Below are positions 1-28,332 of a stretch of DNA of 64,000 bases, one piece after another (positions within the stretch are counted from its first letter, which is position 1; every line of letters starts with the position of its first letter). The position numbers and the translations under genes are program-made. Origin of the DNA: Valencia hispanica (taxonomy: Eukaryota > Chordata > Actinopteri > Cyprinodontiformes > Valenciidae); assembly GCA_963556495.2 (NCBI GenBank), contig OY747712.1, forward strand, positions 51,675,069 to 51,739,068, in the 5' to 3' direction. The notes beneath the pieces were generated by a model. That model ran no database searches. It saw only the letters and a list, made by a program, of their open reading frames with translations, and was not told the origin of the DNA.

Positions 1-711
1 ATAGTTAGAGTGGCTTAGGTCATCCTGAGCTATCTCTGTAGTTATGCTGCTATAGGCTTAGACTGCTGGAGGACAGACTTACCAATTTTCTTCACTCTGC
101 TACTTCCTTTTCTCCTACGACTCTCCAGTTGTATTACAGTACATTCTGTTATTTCGACTGTTAACTTTGTTTTCTCTCAGTGTTTTTCTCTCCATAGAAG
201 ATACACCTGGTCTGGTATCCTGCTTGGCTGCAATGCCCTGTTGGACGGGGGGCATCGACTGGGATGATCCTCCCAGTAACTGAACATCCACTGTGTCCTG
301 TTATTAACTTTTTACTTTCTGTAACATAGAAAGTTCTCTTATATCAGATCTTCTGTTCCTTCTGTGTTTCTGCTCTGTCTTCTCAAACCCCCAGACGGTC
401 GTGGCAGATGGCCGCTCCTACTGAGCCTGGTTCTGTTGGAGGTTTCTTCCTGTTAAAGGGGAGTTTTTCCTCTCCACCGTCGCTACATGCTTGCTCAGTA
501 TGAGGGATTGCTGAAGGATTGCTGTGGTTGGAAAGTCTGCATCAACGGGGCCCAACCTCACGCCAATGACTGACGCAATCTGCTGGGATTCCTTAAATAG
601 GAAACTTTTTAACTGATTGGAATGTTTGTATAAATGTATTGAAATGACTTCTTAAGTGCCTTGAGATGACATCTGTTGTGAATTGGCGCTATATATATAA
701 ACTGAATTGAA
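1..711 (+). mobile_element. L2 LINE, 3' end (family L2-a)
   Basis: The window opens at the last codons of an L2 ORF2: the first bases, ending in TAG, match the stop region near 38250. The rest is the 3' UTR with the block from GACGGTCGTGGCAGATGG to GGGGAGTTTTTCCTCT, ending in the tail GTGAATTGGCGC...TGAATTGAA. The same UTR recurs at 38255-38990, 50060-50445 and 61346-61797, nearly identical between copies, so this is a recently active family. Confidence 0.9.
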
Positions 712-902
712 CTTGCTAACCCTGTGCCAAAAAGGCATAATTTCAAAATGTAACTAGGTTATTTATTCTTTGTGTGAAGCACAAGCAGCAACTTGTTTGA
801 CTCGATCTCAGCAATAATTGTTCATTATAATTTAAAAAACGCTTCCTTGTTCTATATGGTTAAGAAGTATGTGTTTCCCTTTAAAGTAATAAAAAAAAGT
901 TT

Positions 903-1640
903 GGAATACCTTCATTGAGGACATTGGATGATCCTGCGTGTTCTGTTGGTGAAGCTATGTTGTCACTGTCCCTGTGTACAGTGATGCCAGTCAGAGCAAC
1001 ATCTCAGATTATGCTGGCAACATGCCTGTCAAATGCGGACAGCTCTGTGGTATTCTGTCCACCTCCTGTAGCGGCTCAGGCCCTTCTGTGCTCTGCTACA
1101 CGTTTTTACGTGTTTAGTTTTATGGCAAACCATTTCTTTTTTATTTCTGAAAGGGACCTCTCCTCTGTTCTGACCGCATTCACCAGATCTGCAACTCTCT
1201 CCCAGGCGGTATTTTTTATTTAAGTGGTTACCCCCGAGCTAAGAGAACCAAACAGCAATTGTTATTTCTGTCCCACTTCTGCAACCCGTGCCTCGATCTC
1301 GCCGTCACTAAAATTTCTTGTTTTTGCTCTCTTGGCCATTGTTTTAGGAAAGGATGCAGGGATTTCCTGCATAGGCTTTAAAGGATGTGGTGTGACCAAA
1401 TATGGTTAATTGAGGGCGTTTCTATATGCAAATGACTGTGAACGGGCACAATTAACTAGGTACGCACATGTGGGATTTATCAACACGATTGCGGACGAAC
1501 ATGCGGACGAGTGGCCACCACACATTTCATAAATCAGAATTCGTAGGATAGAATATAGGCCAGTTTCTACAAACATTTGATAAATGGGAGCCCAGGTTTT
1601 TTTAAACGGAGTCTTGGAGCTGACCAATCAGGCTTTAGGC
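903..1640 (-). pseudogene. PIF-Harbinger remnant with decayed Myb/SANT-like DNA-binding gene
   Basis: On the minus strand an ATG at 1339 opens AKRAKTRNFSDGEIEARVAE, then, after in-frame stops, LFGSLSSGV, AWERVADLVNAV and EIKKKWFAIK. This is the Myb/SANT-like protein that accompanies the PIF-Harbinger transposase in fish; it helps transposase bind element ends. At least four stops make it inactive. The outer part (about 1430-1600) is shared with the element at 5105-6975, including a stretch near GAATATAGGCCAGTTTCTAC and a GATAAATG-type terminus. The transposase gene itself is absent. Confidence 0.7.
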
Positions 1641-1854
1641 CAGTGTTAGAAACGGTCCCCCTATTAGAATACAGTTCAGTAAATAAATGTGGAAATAATT
1701 AAACTATTGTGGAAAAAATAAATGTGGGGAAAAAATACTTTTATTTATTCCCACATTTATTTTCAATTGTGTTTATCCATTTATTTATTTACATTTATTG
1801 TCACTTTTGGCAGGGACGGTCCTCCATACCGCAGTTTTTTCTTTGTTTAAAGGA

Positions 1855-2432
1855 TGAAGATATTTTCTTCCAGCACACTACCTTATAATCCTCTCACTGG
1901 TCTCGTCACTCAGTCCGTGATGACTAAATCTAGGTAAATTTACACAGGGACCATAATTCCTTCTCTGTCATGATGGTTGATTTAACTGAACTCCAGGGGA
2001 TGTTCAGTGTTTTAGGAGTTTTTTTGTATCCATCCCGAGACCAATACTTTTCAATAATCCTTTCTCTGTCTTGGAGCTGTAGTGGTAGCCAGGAATATGA
2101 TGAATCAGTGAATGGACCTTCCAAACACAGGTGTCTTTATGCTACAACCACTGGAGACACTTACTTGCACTCAGGTGATCTCCATTCCACTCATTGAGAC
2201 TGCTGGCACAAAATGGCTAGTCCTCTATGTATCAGATCAGTCACTTTAAAGGGTGTGAATATTTATGCAATCACTTATTTTATGTTACATATTTTAAATT
2301 GTCATTTTGTATAAATCAGTTTTCATTTTGACATTAAAGGTTGTTTTTTGTCAAGTCATTCTATTGATCATGACTAATTTTTAAAAGCAATAAAAGGTTA
2401 ACACATCAAAGGGGGTGAATACTTTTAATAAA
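1855..2432 (-). pseudogene. Tc1-like transposon, N-terminal transposase fragment
   Basis: The minus strand encodes RERIIEKYWSRDGYKKTPKT, then LNIPWSSVKSTI, the first helix-turn-helix of a Tc1 transposase (compare IVEKYKSGDGYKKISKALNIP in related elements), followed by a region ending in stops near 1880. The terminal region 2230-2432 has the AT-rich end with GTGAATACTTTTAATAAAC typical of Tc1 inverted repeats. The catalytic domain and second end are missing. Confidence 0.65.
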
Positions 2433-2439
2433 CATGTTT

Positions 2440-2788
2440 TTAGCTGAATATGCACCATGAGCTGAATCTGTTATTGTTGTCTTCCTTGGTAATAATAATT
2501 GGAGTCAACTCTTTACTTTTAAAGAGGAATTTCACTTTTTCAATGAGATTTTTGTTCTCCTGATTTAAGAGCCACAAGATACAATACTTATTATGACCTT
2601 ATTGAGTTCTTGCATGTTGATGGAGGCAGAAAATAGAAGGTTTCTGTAAGTTAATCAGTCAACATGTCGACACAGACAGAGTAAAGCTCTCACTTTAAAT
2701 CTCCATCCCAAACGAGACAAGTAGTAACTCATTGCTAATAATGTGTCCAAATGCAAACATATTCAAATGTAGGAGGTAAGCATCAGTC
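2440..2788 (-). other. mrpl37 3' UTR and downstream flank
   Basis: The sequence downstream of the stop codon has no other gene. No canonical AATAAA is visible in the first 250 bp; two AATAAG variants occur near 2590-2610 on the minus strand and could serve. The exact 3' end is unknown. Confidence 0.4.
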
Positions 2789-19861
<17,073 letters not shown>

Positions 19862-20030
19862 TTTACAGCTGCGGTCCAACTTCTTTGTGTGTTCTAAAGA
19901 TTCTTTTTTGAAACTGTGGCCTTCACTGAAAGACCAGACTGCTACAGGAGGTTGCCATGATTACGTTTCTTCATAATCTGCTGTTGGTGACCGGAGCGTT
20001 TAGCGCCCCCTATAGGATCGGAGCGAAAGA
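19862..20030 (-). promoter_or_regulatory. mrpl37 5' UTR and probable promoter, squeezed against a LINE
   Basis: Only about 170 bp separate the start codon from the 3' tail of an I-clade LINE that ends near 20030. The core promoter must lie here or within the LINE. I see no TATA box and no clear motif, so the assignment is by position only. Confidence 0.4.
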
Positions 20031-22156
20031 CAGAGAAGACTTCTTCTTCTTGTTCATTTCCGGCAGGCTGGACGCCGCAAGGCGCATTGCTGCCTTCCAC
20101 TGTTTTTTTTTTTAACAGAACTGCATCATGGACAAATCCTCACATGTAGATTAGTAGTATACACAAACTCCATTACTGCAGCAATTACATCACCACAACT
20201 TGTCCGTGGGTCCAATAGTGTCCTCAGTGATATTCTATCAACTCCCATTTCTGTCACAGCTTTAAACAGTCGACTCCGCTCCTGCTTATAACACCCACAT
20301 TCCATGAGTACATGAAGGACTGTCTCTGCTTTCCTGCCGCACGAACATAATCCATCTGGTCTCTTTCCCATAAGAGCAAGGTCTGGGGCAAATCCACCGT
20401 GGCACAATCTTAACCGAGTATAAATGACTTGTTCCCTTCTACTTTTCCCCCAGATGGTGTCTCCCCCTTTGACACTACTTTGAATTGAATGAAAATGTCT
20501 GCCTCTTTTCTCGGCATCCCATATCCTCTGCCATTTACACACAAGTTCCTGTCCTATAATAGTGCAAAGCTCAGAGTATCCTAATGTGGTTTTCACAGTA
20601 ACATTCTCCATCTTTAGAGCGTTTTTCACTACAGTCTGCATTTTCATTCCCAGAAACTCCCACATGGGCCGGAACCCACATGAAAGCCACTGATATCCCT
20701 ACTGCCTCAGCTCTATGTAATGTCATTAGAATTTCAGAGATGATATCCTGTCTAGCGTGGGACATTCCCGCTTGCAGTGCCATTAATGCAGCAGCTGAGT
20801 CAGTACATATTAAAGCTTGCTGGGGCAACATCTTACCTACCCACTCCAATGCACCCAGAATAGCTATGATTTCTGTGGTAAAGACTGACACTCCATTTGG
20901 GAGCCGATAACCCTGACTCAATCCAACCTCAGGAACGTGGACAGCATAGGCCACCTTTTTACTGATAGGATCAACAGAACCATCTGTATAAAACTGTATG
21001 TAACCTCCCCAATTCTCATCTATGGTTTCATTGACCACCCCGACTAGATTGCTCTTGCCCCTCTGTTTAGACTTATCCTTCACTGTAAAATCTATATCTG
21101 GATCTGGGAGCAACCATGGTGGAACACGCGGCCAGACCACTCTAGGGGACATGTCATTGCCCAACTCGGTAAACTCACTTCTCACTACACTCACAAAGCT
21201 CCTTCTTCCCTTCCTGGCTGGCTGCCAGCTCTCCTCTATCAATTTCTTCACAGGATTCCCTTGCTCTTGGCTCTGTACCCTCCCAATATACTGAAGGGCT
21301 AATTTGACGCGTCTCAATTCAAGGGGCATCTCACCACACTCCACTAATAAAGCAGGAATAGATGTTGTCTTAAATGCCCCACAGCACACCCTCAGCACTT
21401 TTGCCTGCACAACGTCTAGTCTTAAGAGGTTTGTCTTGGCTGCACACCCATATGCTAGGCACCCATAATCAATGCACGATCGAACCATCGCCCTGTAGAT
21501 CATCAGCTGAGTTTCCTTACCAGCACCCCAACTACTACCAGCAAGACACCTCAGTATATTAACAATTTTATCACATTTTATTACGATTTTATCAATATGG
21601 GATCGCCATGTCAACCTTTCATCAAAGTGCACACCTAGAAATTTAAACACTTTGACCCTTTCAAGCGCTCTACCATATAACCTCAGACTCAATTGCCCTA
21701 TTTTACGTTTATTGCCAAATATTAGATACTTACTTTTATCCACTGAAATTTTAAAACCCCACTTTCGTGCCCATTCAGTAACCTTGTCCAGTGACTTTTG
21801 CATTTTCCTCATTATAAAATCAATATTTCGTCCCCTCTTCCACATTGCCCCATCATCTGCAAATAAGGAAAGGCCAAGCCCCTCTCCAACTTTACGAAAA
21901 AAATCATTAATCATTACATTAAAAAGGACAGGACTTATTACACTGCCTTGCGGTGTGCCGTTATCAATTCCCATGATCTCAGAAAACTCATTCCCAACTC
22001 TAACCTGAATTTTCCGATTCTGCAAAAAAGCTTTGATCCAGTTTAACATCCGCCCTCTAATCCGACAGAGAAGACTTAATAACAATACGTTAATAAAGTC
22101 GCAATTTTGGAACAGGGACAGTCCTCCATAAATCCTAGCAGTTTGATAAAGCAAAG
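20031..22156 (-). mobile_element. I-clade LINE, 5' truncated, upstream of mrpl37
   Basis: The element enters in the RT palm and runs through RNase H to the 3' end, which has a short (GAA)n tail at about 20040-20050. Its ORF2 organisation and 3' UTR type match the longer element at 56250-60960. It is in the same orientation as mrpl37 and ends about 170 bp before its start codon. Confidence 0.85.
20126..22154 (-). pseudogene. I-clade LINE ORF2 fragment: RT, RNase H and C-terminal Cys cluster
   Basis: The open frame 20571-22154 encodes RT block NGTPQGSVISPVLFNVMIND, the catalytic box LSLFADDGAMWKRG, the thumb with FKFLGVHFDERLTWRSHIDK, and an RNase H domain with QFYTDGSVDP, TDSAAALMAL and FMWVPAHVGVSGNENADCSE. 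The frame then shifts by one near 20640, and 20126-20665 continues with the Cys cluster GLCSCGRKAETVLHVLMECG. The RNase H DEDD residues appear to be kept (D in TDGS, E in TTEIIAIL, D in TDSA, D in NENAD). RNase H in a non-LTR element marks the I/R1/Jockey-related group. One frameshift and 5' truncation make it inactive. Confidence 0.87.
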
Positions 22157-22592
22157 CATATGGATAGTTTCAAATTTTCAACCAATTTTTAGACCGTTTG
22201 TTTGGTACAAAACTAGTCAGGCACGTGTTTTGTACTGAAAACATGTAAACCAAATGTTGCCAGCAATGCCCATCTTATTTGAAATCAGCTGGTGCAATTT
22301 TTCTCTCTAGGCAAGGGCCAGGCAACTTTATTTGTATAGCACACTTTCAACAAGGCAATTCAAGGTGTTTTAAAGTTGTGATGGAAGGTGCTTTATAGAT
22401 GAAGCCTCATGATCCCATGACACTCTGCGTCCAATGGGTCAACTCATGAGCTGACGCTTTATGGCGCTTCATTTGCTCTACTGCATCATTTCATCAAGTG
22501 GACAATACAAGCAAAACAGGCACAGTGATTATAAGGATATGGTGTGTAAACTTTTAAACTGAAAAATAAATAAATGTTTGTGATAGCAATAT
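22157..22592. other. Unassigned gap with a short LINE-tail-like segment
   Basis: Most of this stretch shows nothing recognisable. At 22313-22372 the sequence AACTTTATTTGTATAGCACA with GGCAATTCAAGGTG resembles the 3' end of the L2-group element at 39995-40060 and is probably a small fragment of that family. Confidence 0.4.
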
Positions 22593-24425
22593 ACAGTACT
22601 GTGCAAAAGTTCTAGGCAGGTGTGAAAAAATGCTGTAAACCAAGAATGCTTTCAAAAATGAAAGGAAAATGTTAAGCATTATTTTCATCAATCAACAAAA
22701 AGCAGTGAATGAACAAAAGAGAAATCTAAATCAAATCAATATTTGGTGTGACCAACCAAAACAGGATCAATTCTTCAAGGTACACTTTCACACAGTTTTT
22801 GAAGGTACTCGGCTGGTAGGTTGTTCCAAACATCTTGGAGAACTAACCACAGATCTTCTGTGGATGTGGGCTCAATGATGAGACACACTCAATGATGTTG
22901 AGATCAGGGCTCTGTGGAGGTCATACATCACTTCCAGGACTTCTTGTTCTTCTTTACACTGAAGATAGTACATAGATTTGGCTGTATATTTGGGGTCGTT
23001 GTCCTGCGGCAGAAAAAAATTGGGGCCAATCATACTCCTCCCTGATGGTATTGCTTGATGGATAAGTATCTGCCTGTATTTCTCAGCATTGAGAACAACA
23101 TTAATCCTGACCAAATCTTCAACTCCATTTGCAGAAATGCAGTCCCAAATTTTCAAGGAACCTCCACAATGCTTCACTATTGCCTGCAGACACTCATTTT
23201 GTATCGCTCTCCAGCCCTTTGATGACAAACTGCCTTCTGGTACAGACAAAAACTTCAAATTTTGACTCATGGTAGCCGTGGGTTCTTAAATTATTACAAA
23301 TCTTTGAATTCAAAAGGGTATAATTTAAGGCCTTAAAAGCATTATATTACAGAAAAAGGCATTATTTTTTTAAATTATAGCTAGTCTCAAATTTGACATC
23401 TTATTTTTAAACAATTTGTCATTTATAAGCGTTTAGATTTGATTTTTATAAATAAAACATTACGGCGAAGTGCACATTACGACACTGCACTTGTTGCTAT
23501 GGTTCCCAGCCACAATATGCGTCAGCCCCTATCCAGAACTGCACCTGCAGTAGCTAAGCACACGCGGTGGGCAATGTTTCCTCTAATTACTACAACACGT
23601 AGAACTCCAGTGGGAACCCAATGGGCAAGTGTTAATTTAATCCGCAATGGCTGCACAACGCGAAATATGACTGGGTCTGACCTTGACCTATGCCTGGTAA
23701 CTATCATGAGGCTTTTTGTTGGATCTGCCGCATACATGTAAGCTGGACACAATCATGGGTCAGGCCGCATTGGAGTCCCACATGCGAAGCAAAGAACATG
23801 TTGCTAGCTTAAATTCTAGTGAACTTCATGTGCCAATCGCACATTATTGTAGGAGGCAATCACCAGCAATTTTTCAGGCAACGGTACTTTGTACTGCTAC
23901 GACTAGCCACGGCAATGGACTTTTAAGTACAACCACAAACTTGCAGCCAGGGACCTGTGAATTGACGGCAACAGTACGGTCAGAAGTTATTTGGGTTTTA
24001 AAAACTGTTTCTGATCACCAATCCTACACGTCTAATGAAGATATTAGGAAGATATTCAGATTCTCAAATTGCATCTGCATTCGTGTGGTAACATGTCTGC
24101 CTACATTACCAAACTTGGACTTGCATTATTTATTGCAAAGACGCTAATACAGGATTTAAATGGTTTTAAATTGAAATGGATTTTAATTTACCCAATAAAA
24201 AGAGAAAATATATATTTGTTCTGTTGTAAATATAGATATGCATATTTCTGGCCAAACCCGGCATTGCATTTTACTGAATAGGCATTAAAAAGGTATTAAA
24301 TTTCCCTACTTCAAACCTGGAGCTACCCTGTGACTCCTCAGTCCAGAGCACCTGCTGCCATTGTTCTGTCATGTTCTTTAACTTGAACAAAAATGTGGGA
24401 CAACTGTGTGCTGTTAACATGAGGC
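22593..24425 (-). mobile_element. Tc1-like transposon split by a hAT insertion
   Basis: The left end carries CAGTACTGTGCAAAAGTTCT, a typical Tc1 inverted-repeat start in fish. The transposase reads from right to left: near 24400-24332 it encodes EQWQQVLWTEES, is interrupted, and resumes at 23270 with SQNLKFLSVPEGSL, SLKIWDCISANGVEDLVRIN and FLPQDNDPKYTA. The joined order is that of a Tc1 catalytic domain, but the N-terminal half and the second terminal repeat are missing. The C-terminal DLN...E box is not recognisable, so it is inactive. Confidence 0.8.
23268..24331. mobile_element. hAT-like transposon remnant inserted in the Tc1 transposase
   Basis: The segment interrupts the Tc1 frame between codons for the WTEES and KFEVF-like blocks. 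The flanks share TGACTC (TGACTCAT left, TGACTCCT right), consistent with an 8-bp hAT target duplication. The ends are imperfect inverted repeats: left GGTAGCCGTGGGTT, right (inverted) CAGGGTAGCTCCAGGTTT, and both subterminal regions contain AATTTAAGGCCTT/AATTTAATACCTT-like sequence. Inside, the plus strand near 23716-23830 encodes MGQAALESHMRSKEHVASLN, a BED-like zinc-finger end with its HMxxKEH pair. The remaining transposase is not recognisable. Confidence 0.62.
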
Positions 24426-24734
24426 TTTACTTCATGTCTGCTCTCATACCCATATAGCATGTCATCATACTGGGCGCGTCATCAAAACTCTTTAGCATTC
24501 AAGAAATAGCAGTTATATAGAATACACCACATCTCCCTTTTTTTTCAAATTTGTTTATTTATTTGGATCCCCATTAGCTGTCTCCAAATGGACAGCTACT
24601 CTTCCTGGGGTCCGATTTAAGCAATTACAATATTCACATCATGCAGTCAATTGAAAAAACCCTTCACATACAAACCTCTCCTCAGTTATACACACATGCA
24701 CACATACATATAAAGAAATCTAAATATACAGTAC

Positions 24735-24766
24735 ATATATATATATATATATCCATATAGCTATAT

Positions 24767-24813
<47 letters not shown>

Positions 24814-24815
24814 TA
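24735..24815. repeat. (TA)n microsatellite in the LINE 3' UTR
   Basis: Two TA runs separated by CCATATAGCTATATCC lie between the LINE stop codon and its 3' end. Confidence 0.95.
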
Positions 24816-24832
24816 TACACACACAAACAGAC

Positions 24833-25240
24833 CTAGGCTTCCATAAGAAAATATCTTTTCAATAATCTTTTAAAAGAGAGCTTTGTTTCAGTTTGTTTAA
24901 CAGCTGGTGGCAGTTTGTTCCATAAAGTCACAGCTCTGAAAATGACCGACCTACGCCCTGCTTCTGTTCTAGGTTTGGGGCGGGTCAAATGATCCTGAGC
25001 CGCTTGCCTGGTTGGATAGTTGTGCAGATCTCTCACATAATGTAAAAGGTTGTACAGATGAGTAGGTTTTTGACTATAGCATATATTTCTGAAGAAAGTC
25101 ATTAAATGACATTTGAGTCTATCTTCTACTCTGAGCCATGAGAGACGGGCTTGATGCTCAGCCGAGCTCTGTCCCCACACAAGTGGGCAGTCTAGAGCCA
25201 GTCTGGCAGCCTTGTTCTGTGCTGTCTGCAGTTTCGGCAT
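24833..25240 (-). pseudogene. LINE ORF2, C-terminal domain
   Basis: The 135-codon frame encodes KLQTAQNKAARLALDCP, HQARLSWLRVEDRLKCHLMT and FRAVTLWNKLPPAVKQTETK, ending SFKRLLKRYFLMEA. The LWNxLP...FKxxLK signature is the usual end of CR1/L2/Jockey-group ORF2. It follows the RT piece after one stop codon. Confidence 0.8.
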
Positions 25241-25261
25241 GTGTTTCTTAGCTGCACCTGA

Positions 25262-28141
25262 CTACACCACAGAGCAGTAGTCCAGGTGAGACAAAGCCAA
25301 TGACTGAACCACCAGAACTCTAGAAGCCGGTGTCATGAATGAGCAGCACCTTCTAATACATGCCATATTTCTACCCATTTTTTTCACAACAGTGTCAATG
25401 TGCTTATCCCAAGATAAGAGTTCATCGAAAGTAACTCCAAGGAGTTTTACCTCATGAACCTGCTCTATTTGCATGTCTTTTAATACAATATTAAGTGGAT
25501 CGTCACTGTCTTGGTGTCGAGATCTAAACAACATACTCTTTGTTTTAGACACATTCAAAACTAGTCTGTTTTCGTAAATCCAGTCAAATAACAACTGCAA
25601 ATCATCCTGTAGTGTGTTTCTCAGCTCAGACATACTTGATGCTGCACAGTAAACAGTGGCGTCATCTGCATAGAGAGTTGCGCTGCACCTTTTAAGAATA
25701 TACGGCATATCATTAATGAAAATTGAAAAAAGCAGTGGTCCTAAACAACTGCCTTGAGGTACACCACACTGCAGATGTTTAGGCGCAGAAAAACTTCCAT
25801 TAAAAAATACTGATTGTGATCTACAAGTTAAGTAACTATTGATCCATTTCAGTGGTGTAGCATCAAATCTATATGCAGATAATTTTTCAAGTAGCTGTTT
25901 ATGATCCACCAAATCAAAAGCTGCGCTGAAATCTAGGAATACTGCATCCACCATCAACTTCTTATCAATACAAGATAACCAATTTTCTGTCATTTCTGTA
26001 AGTGCTGTACATGTCGAGTGATTTTCCCTGTATGCATGCTGAGATCCAAAATTTAATTCATTTATATTTAAATAATTAAAAATCTGTTTAAAAGGAGGAG
26101 GAGGACAGGCGGTCTGGTCGGGGTCCTGGGCTGTCGGGCTGCTTTGCCATTGTGGGGCCCTTGGCGGTCTGCTTGTCTCCATCCTAGAAGGTAGGGGGTC
26201 CACCTCCCGGGTCCGGGGGCTGGTGGCTCTACTGGGGCATCAGTACTTGGACCTGGGAGCATAAAGTGTGCATGGGGTGTGTGAGTGAGGGTACAGCGTA
26301 ATTTTTTTGGGTGTCTTGGTGAGTCAGTGAGAATGTTTGTGTTTAAGAGGGAGGGAACGTATAACTGTGTATGTATGTCTTTGTCTACCTGTCAGGTTGG
26401 ATCTTGGTCTGCCCCCTCGCCTGGCGCACCTCAGGCCTTACACTTAATGGGGGGCCTATTTCCCCTCCGTCACTCCCTGCCGGTGACGGGGGCCCCTGCC
26501 TGGTGGTCAATCCGGTTCGGACCTGGTGCGTGCCTGGCCGGGCCTGGGGGGGCCGGTGTGTCGGTCGGCCGATGCGCGGGGCCGATATCTTCCTTTGGTT
26601 GGTTGGGGCACCTCTTTTAGAGATGCCAGGTTCAGGATTGTTGGGTGGTGCCTGCTCGGTGGCTCGGCGAGATGCGGATCCGGCGTCTCTGCTCGTTTGA
26701 TCACCTGTTCTGTGCGCACCGTGCGTGGCCGGTTCATTGGCGGGTTGGACCGGCCCTGGCCCTCGTTTGAAGCCTGGTCTCGGCGCCCTGCGTTGTGTGG
26801 GATCAGGACCCGGGAGCTGGTACAACTTGGCGTCCAGATGCTGACTGAGCCCGGCCTGGGGATGCTGTCCGTCCCCTGCGGCTATTGGTGGGGCGCTGGG
26901 ATGTTGGCGGTGGGGATTGGCCTAGGGCGGAGGCGTTGCGTGGCGGCAGTGCCGGGGGCCCCTCGTCGGCCGGTCCCTTGTCGGGTCCCTGCTGGGGGGT
27001 GGGGTGCCCCTGGGCCCCGGCTCCCCCGGTCCGTTGACCGGCCCGCCCCGGCGTGGCCGGTTGCCGGCGGAGCCCGTGGGGTCGTCACTGCTGCCCCCCG
27101 GGCCCCTGCATAGTGGCAGCTGGATGTTCCGCTGGGGTTCTCCTTTTCTCCTCTCTTGGGGGATGCGGTCGGCCCCGCCCGGGTCCGCCTGGGACTCTGG
27201 CGGTCCTTTGGATGTCTTTGCTCCGATCTCCTTCATGTCTACATTGATTCCTGGGGGACGGATTGATGTCTTCTCACACCAACTATCGAACACTCTTATG
27301 GAGAAACCTTATATGCACCAGCATGCTAACACACACACACAGATGTGGGGTCTCTGGTGTTTAAGGATATATTCTTGGGCTGAGGTTATCATTACTAGAG
27401 CTTGATTAATCGGTACCATGAATTTTTCGGTGACATTGTTGTTGTGTTTTTATATCTATTTTTGTGTGATGTGGTTGTGTAAGTCTTAAGTTCACAATGT
27501 TTGGTTGGTTTTGTCGATGTTCCTTTTTCGTGTTTTGTTTTTCCCCCTCTCTCTGCCGTCCTGTGGGTATGGAGGCAGACTTCAATGTTTTCCTGTGTTT
27601 TCTTTGTTCCCCTTCCTCTCTTGTATTTTCAACTCACCCTCTCTCATGACATTTTGTTTCCTACCTCTCTTCTTCATCTTCCTTCTTTCTTCTCCTTAAT
27701 TTTCCGTCTCCGTGTCCATAACATCAGGAAATAAAAACCCCAACAATTCATAATAAAGATTTTTCACACATAAATCAAGCGGAGTACTATAGCAAAAGCT
27801 GTACTGCTCCGCTTGTGAAAGTAAATCTGTTGGGCTTCTACTTGGTACTCAGACACCAATTCTGAGCTCCACACTGCCAAACAGGACACGTAAAAAAAAA
27901 AAAAAAAAAAAAAAATCTGTTTAAAAACAACTCTTTCCAACAATTTACTGAGTATCGGAAGAATGCTAATTGGTCTACTGTTAACCGCAGTTAGACTGAC
28001 ATTTCTACTTTTTGAGAGTGGAAGTATTTTGGCCGATTTCCACATTTGAGGAAACATTCCCTGCTCTAAGCTTAGGTTGAAAATGTGACAGACAGGAAAA
28101 GCTATTGTATTCGCAGCAAGTTTAAGCAGTCGACCATCCAC
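25262..28141 (-). pseudogene. LINE ORF2, reverse transcriptase part, split by insertion
   Basis: The upstream piece (27925-28141) encodes LEQGMFPQMWKSAKILPLSK and NSRPISILPILSKLLERVV. The downstream piece (25262-26092) continues with ELNFGSQHAYRENHSTCTAL, AVFLDFSAAFDLVDHKQLLE, CGVPQGSCLGPLLFSIFIND, the catalytic box TLYADDATVY and VKLLGVTFDELLSWDKHI. Between them lies the poly(A)-tailed element. Frame is otherwise good, but a stop at 25260 separates it from the C-terminal domain. Confidence 0.85.
26093..27914 (+). mobile_element. GC-rich poly(A)-tailed retroelement (copy 1), no coding sequence
   Basis: The segment interrupts a LINE RT. It ends in a run of about 23 A (27893-27915) and is flanked by a direct duplication AAAAATCTGTTTAAAA, seen at 26077-26092 and again right after the poly(A). 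These are marks of target-primed reverse transcription with an L1-like poly(A) mechanism. The first 1.1 kb is very G+C rich, followed by a pyrimidine-rich part and the unit CTGAGCTCCACACTGCCAAA before the tail. Long frames on both strands in the GC-rich part have no domain and look like composition artefacts. It may be the long 3' UTR of a 5'-truncated L1-clade element; I do not recognise it. Confidence 0.8.
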
Positions 28142-28332
28142 CTCATCAATTCCTGATGGTTTGTTGACATCTAGCGTGAAAAGAGACTTTTCACTAACTT
28201 AACATATTAAATGTGAAATTACAATTTTTGTTTTTAAAAATTAAATCTTTGATTATTTTCGATGAAGTGCCAAATTACCCTGAATTTGTAGTGTCTTGTC
28301 TCAGATTGTCAATTTTATCACCATAATATGTA

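Noticed and set aside
19862..19879. A longer mrpl37 start six codons upstream
   Set aside because: The codon at 19877-19879 is TTG; the first ATG in frame is at 19859-19861.
26385..27293. Several overlapping frames on both strands in GC-rich DNA (up to 195 codons)
   Set aside because: They overlap each other in all frames, show no domain, and are not kept in the second copy at 30605-31585.
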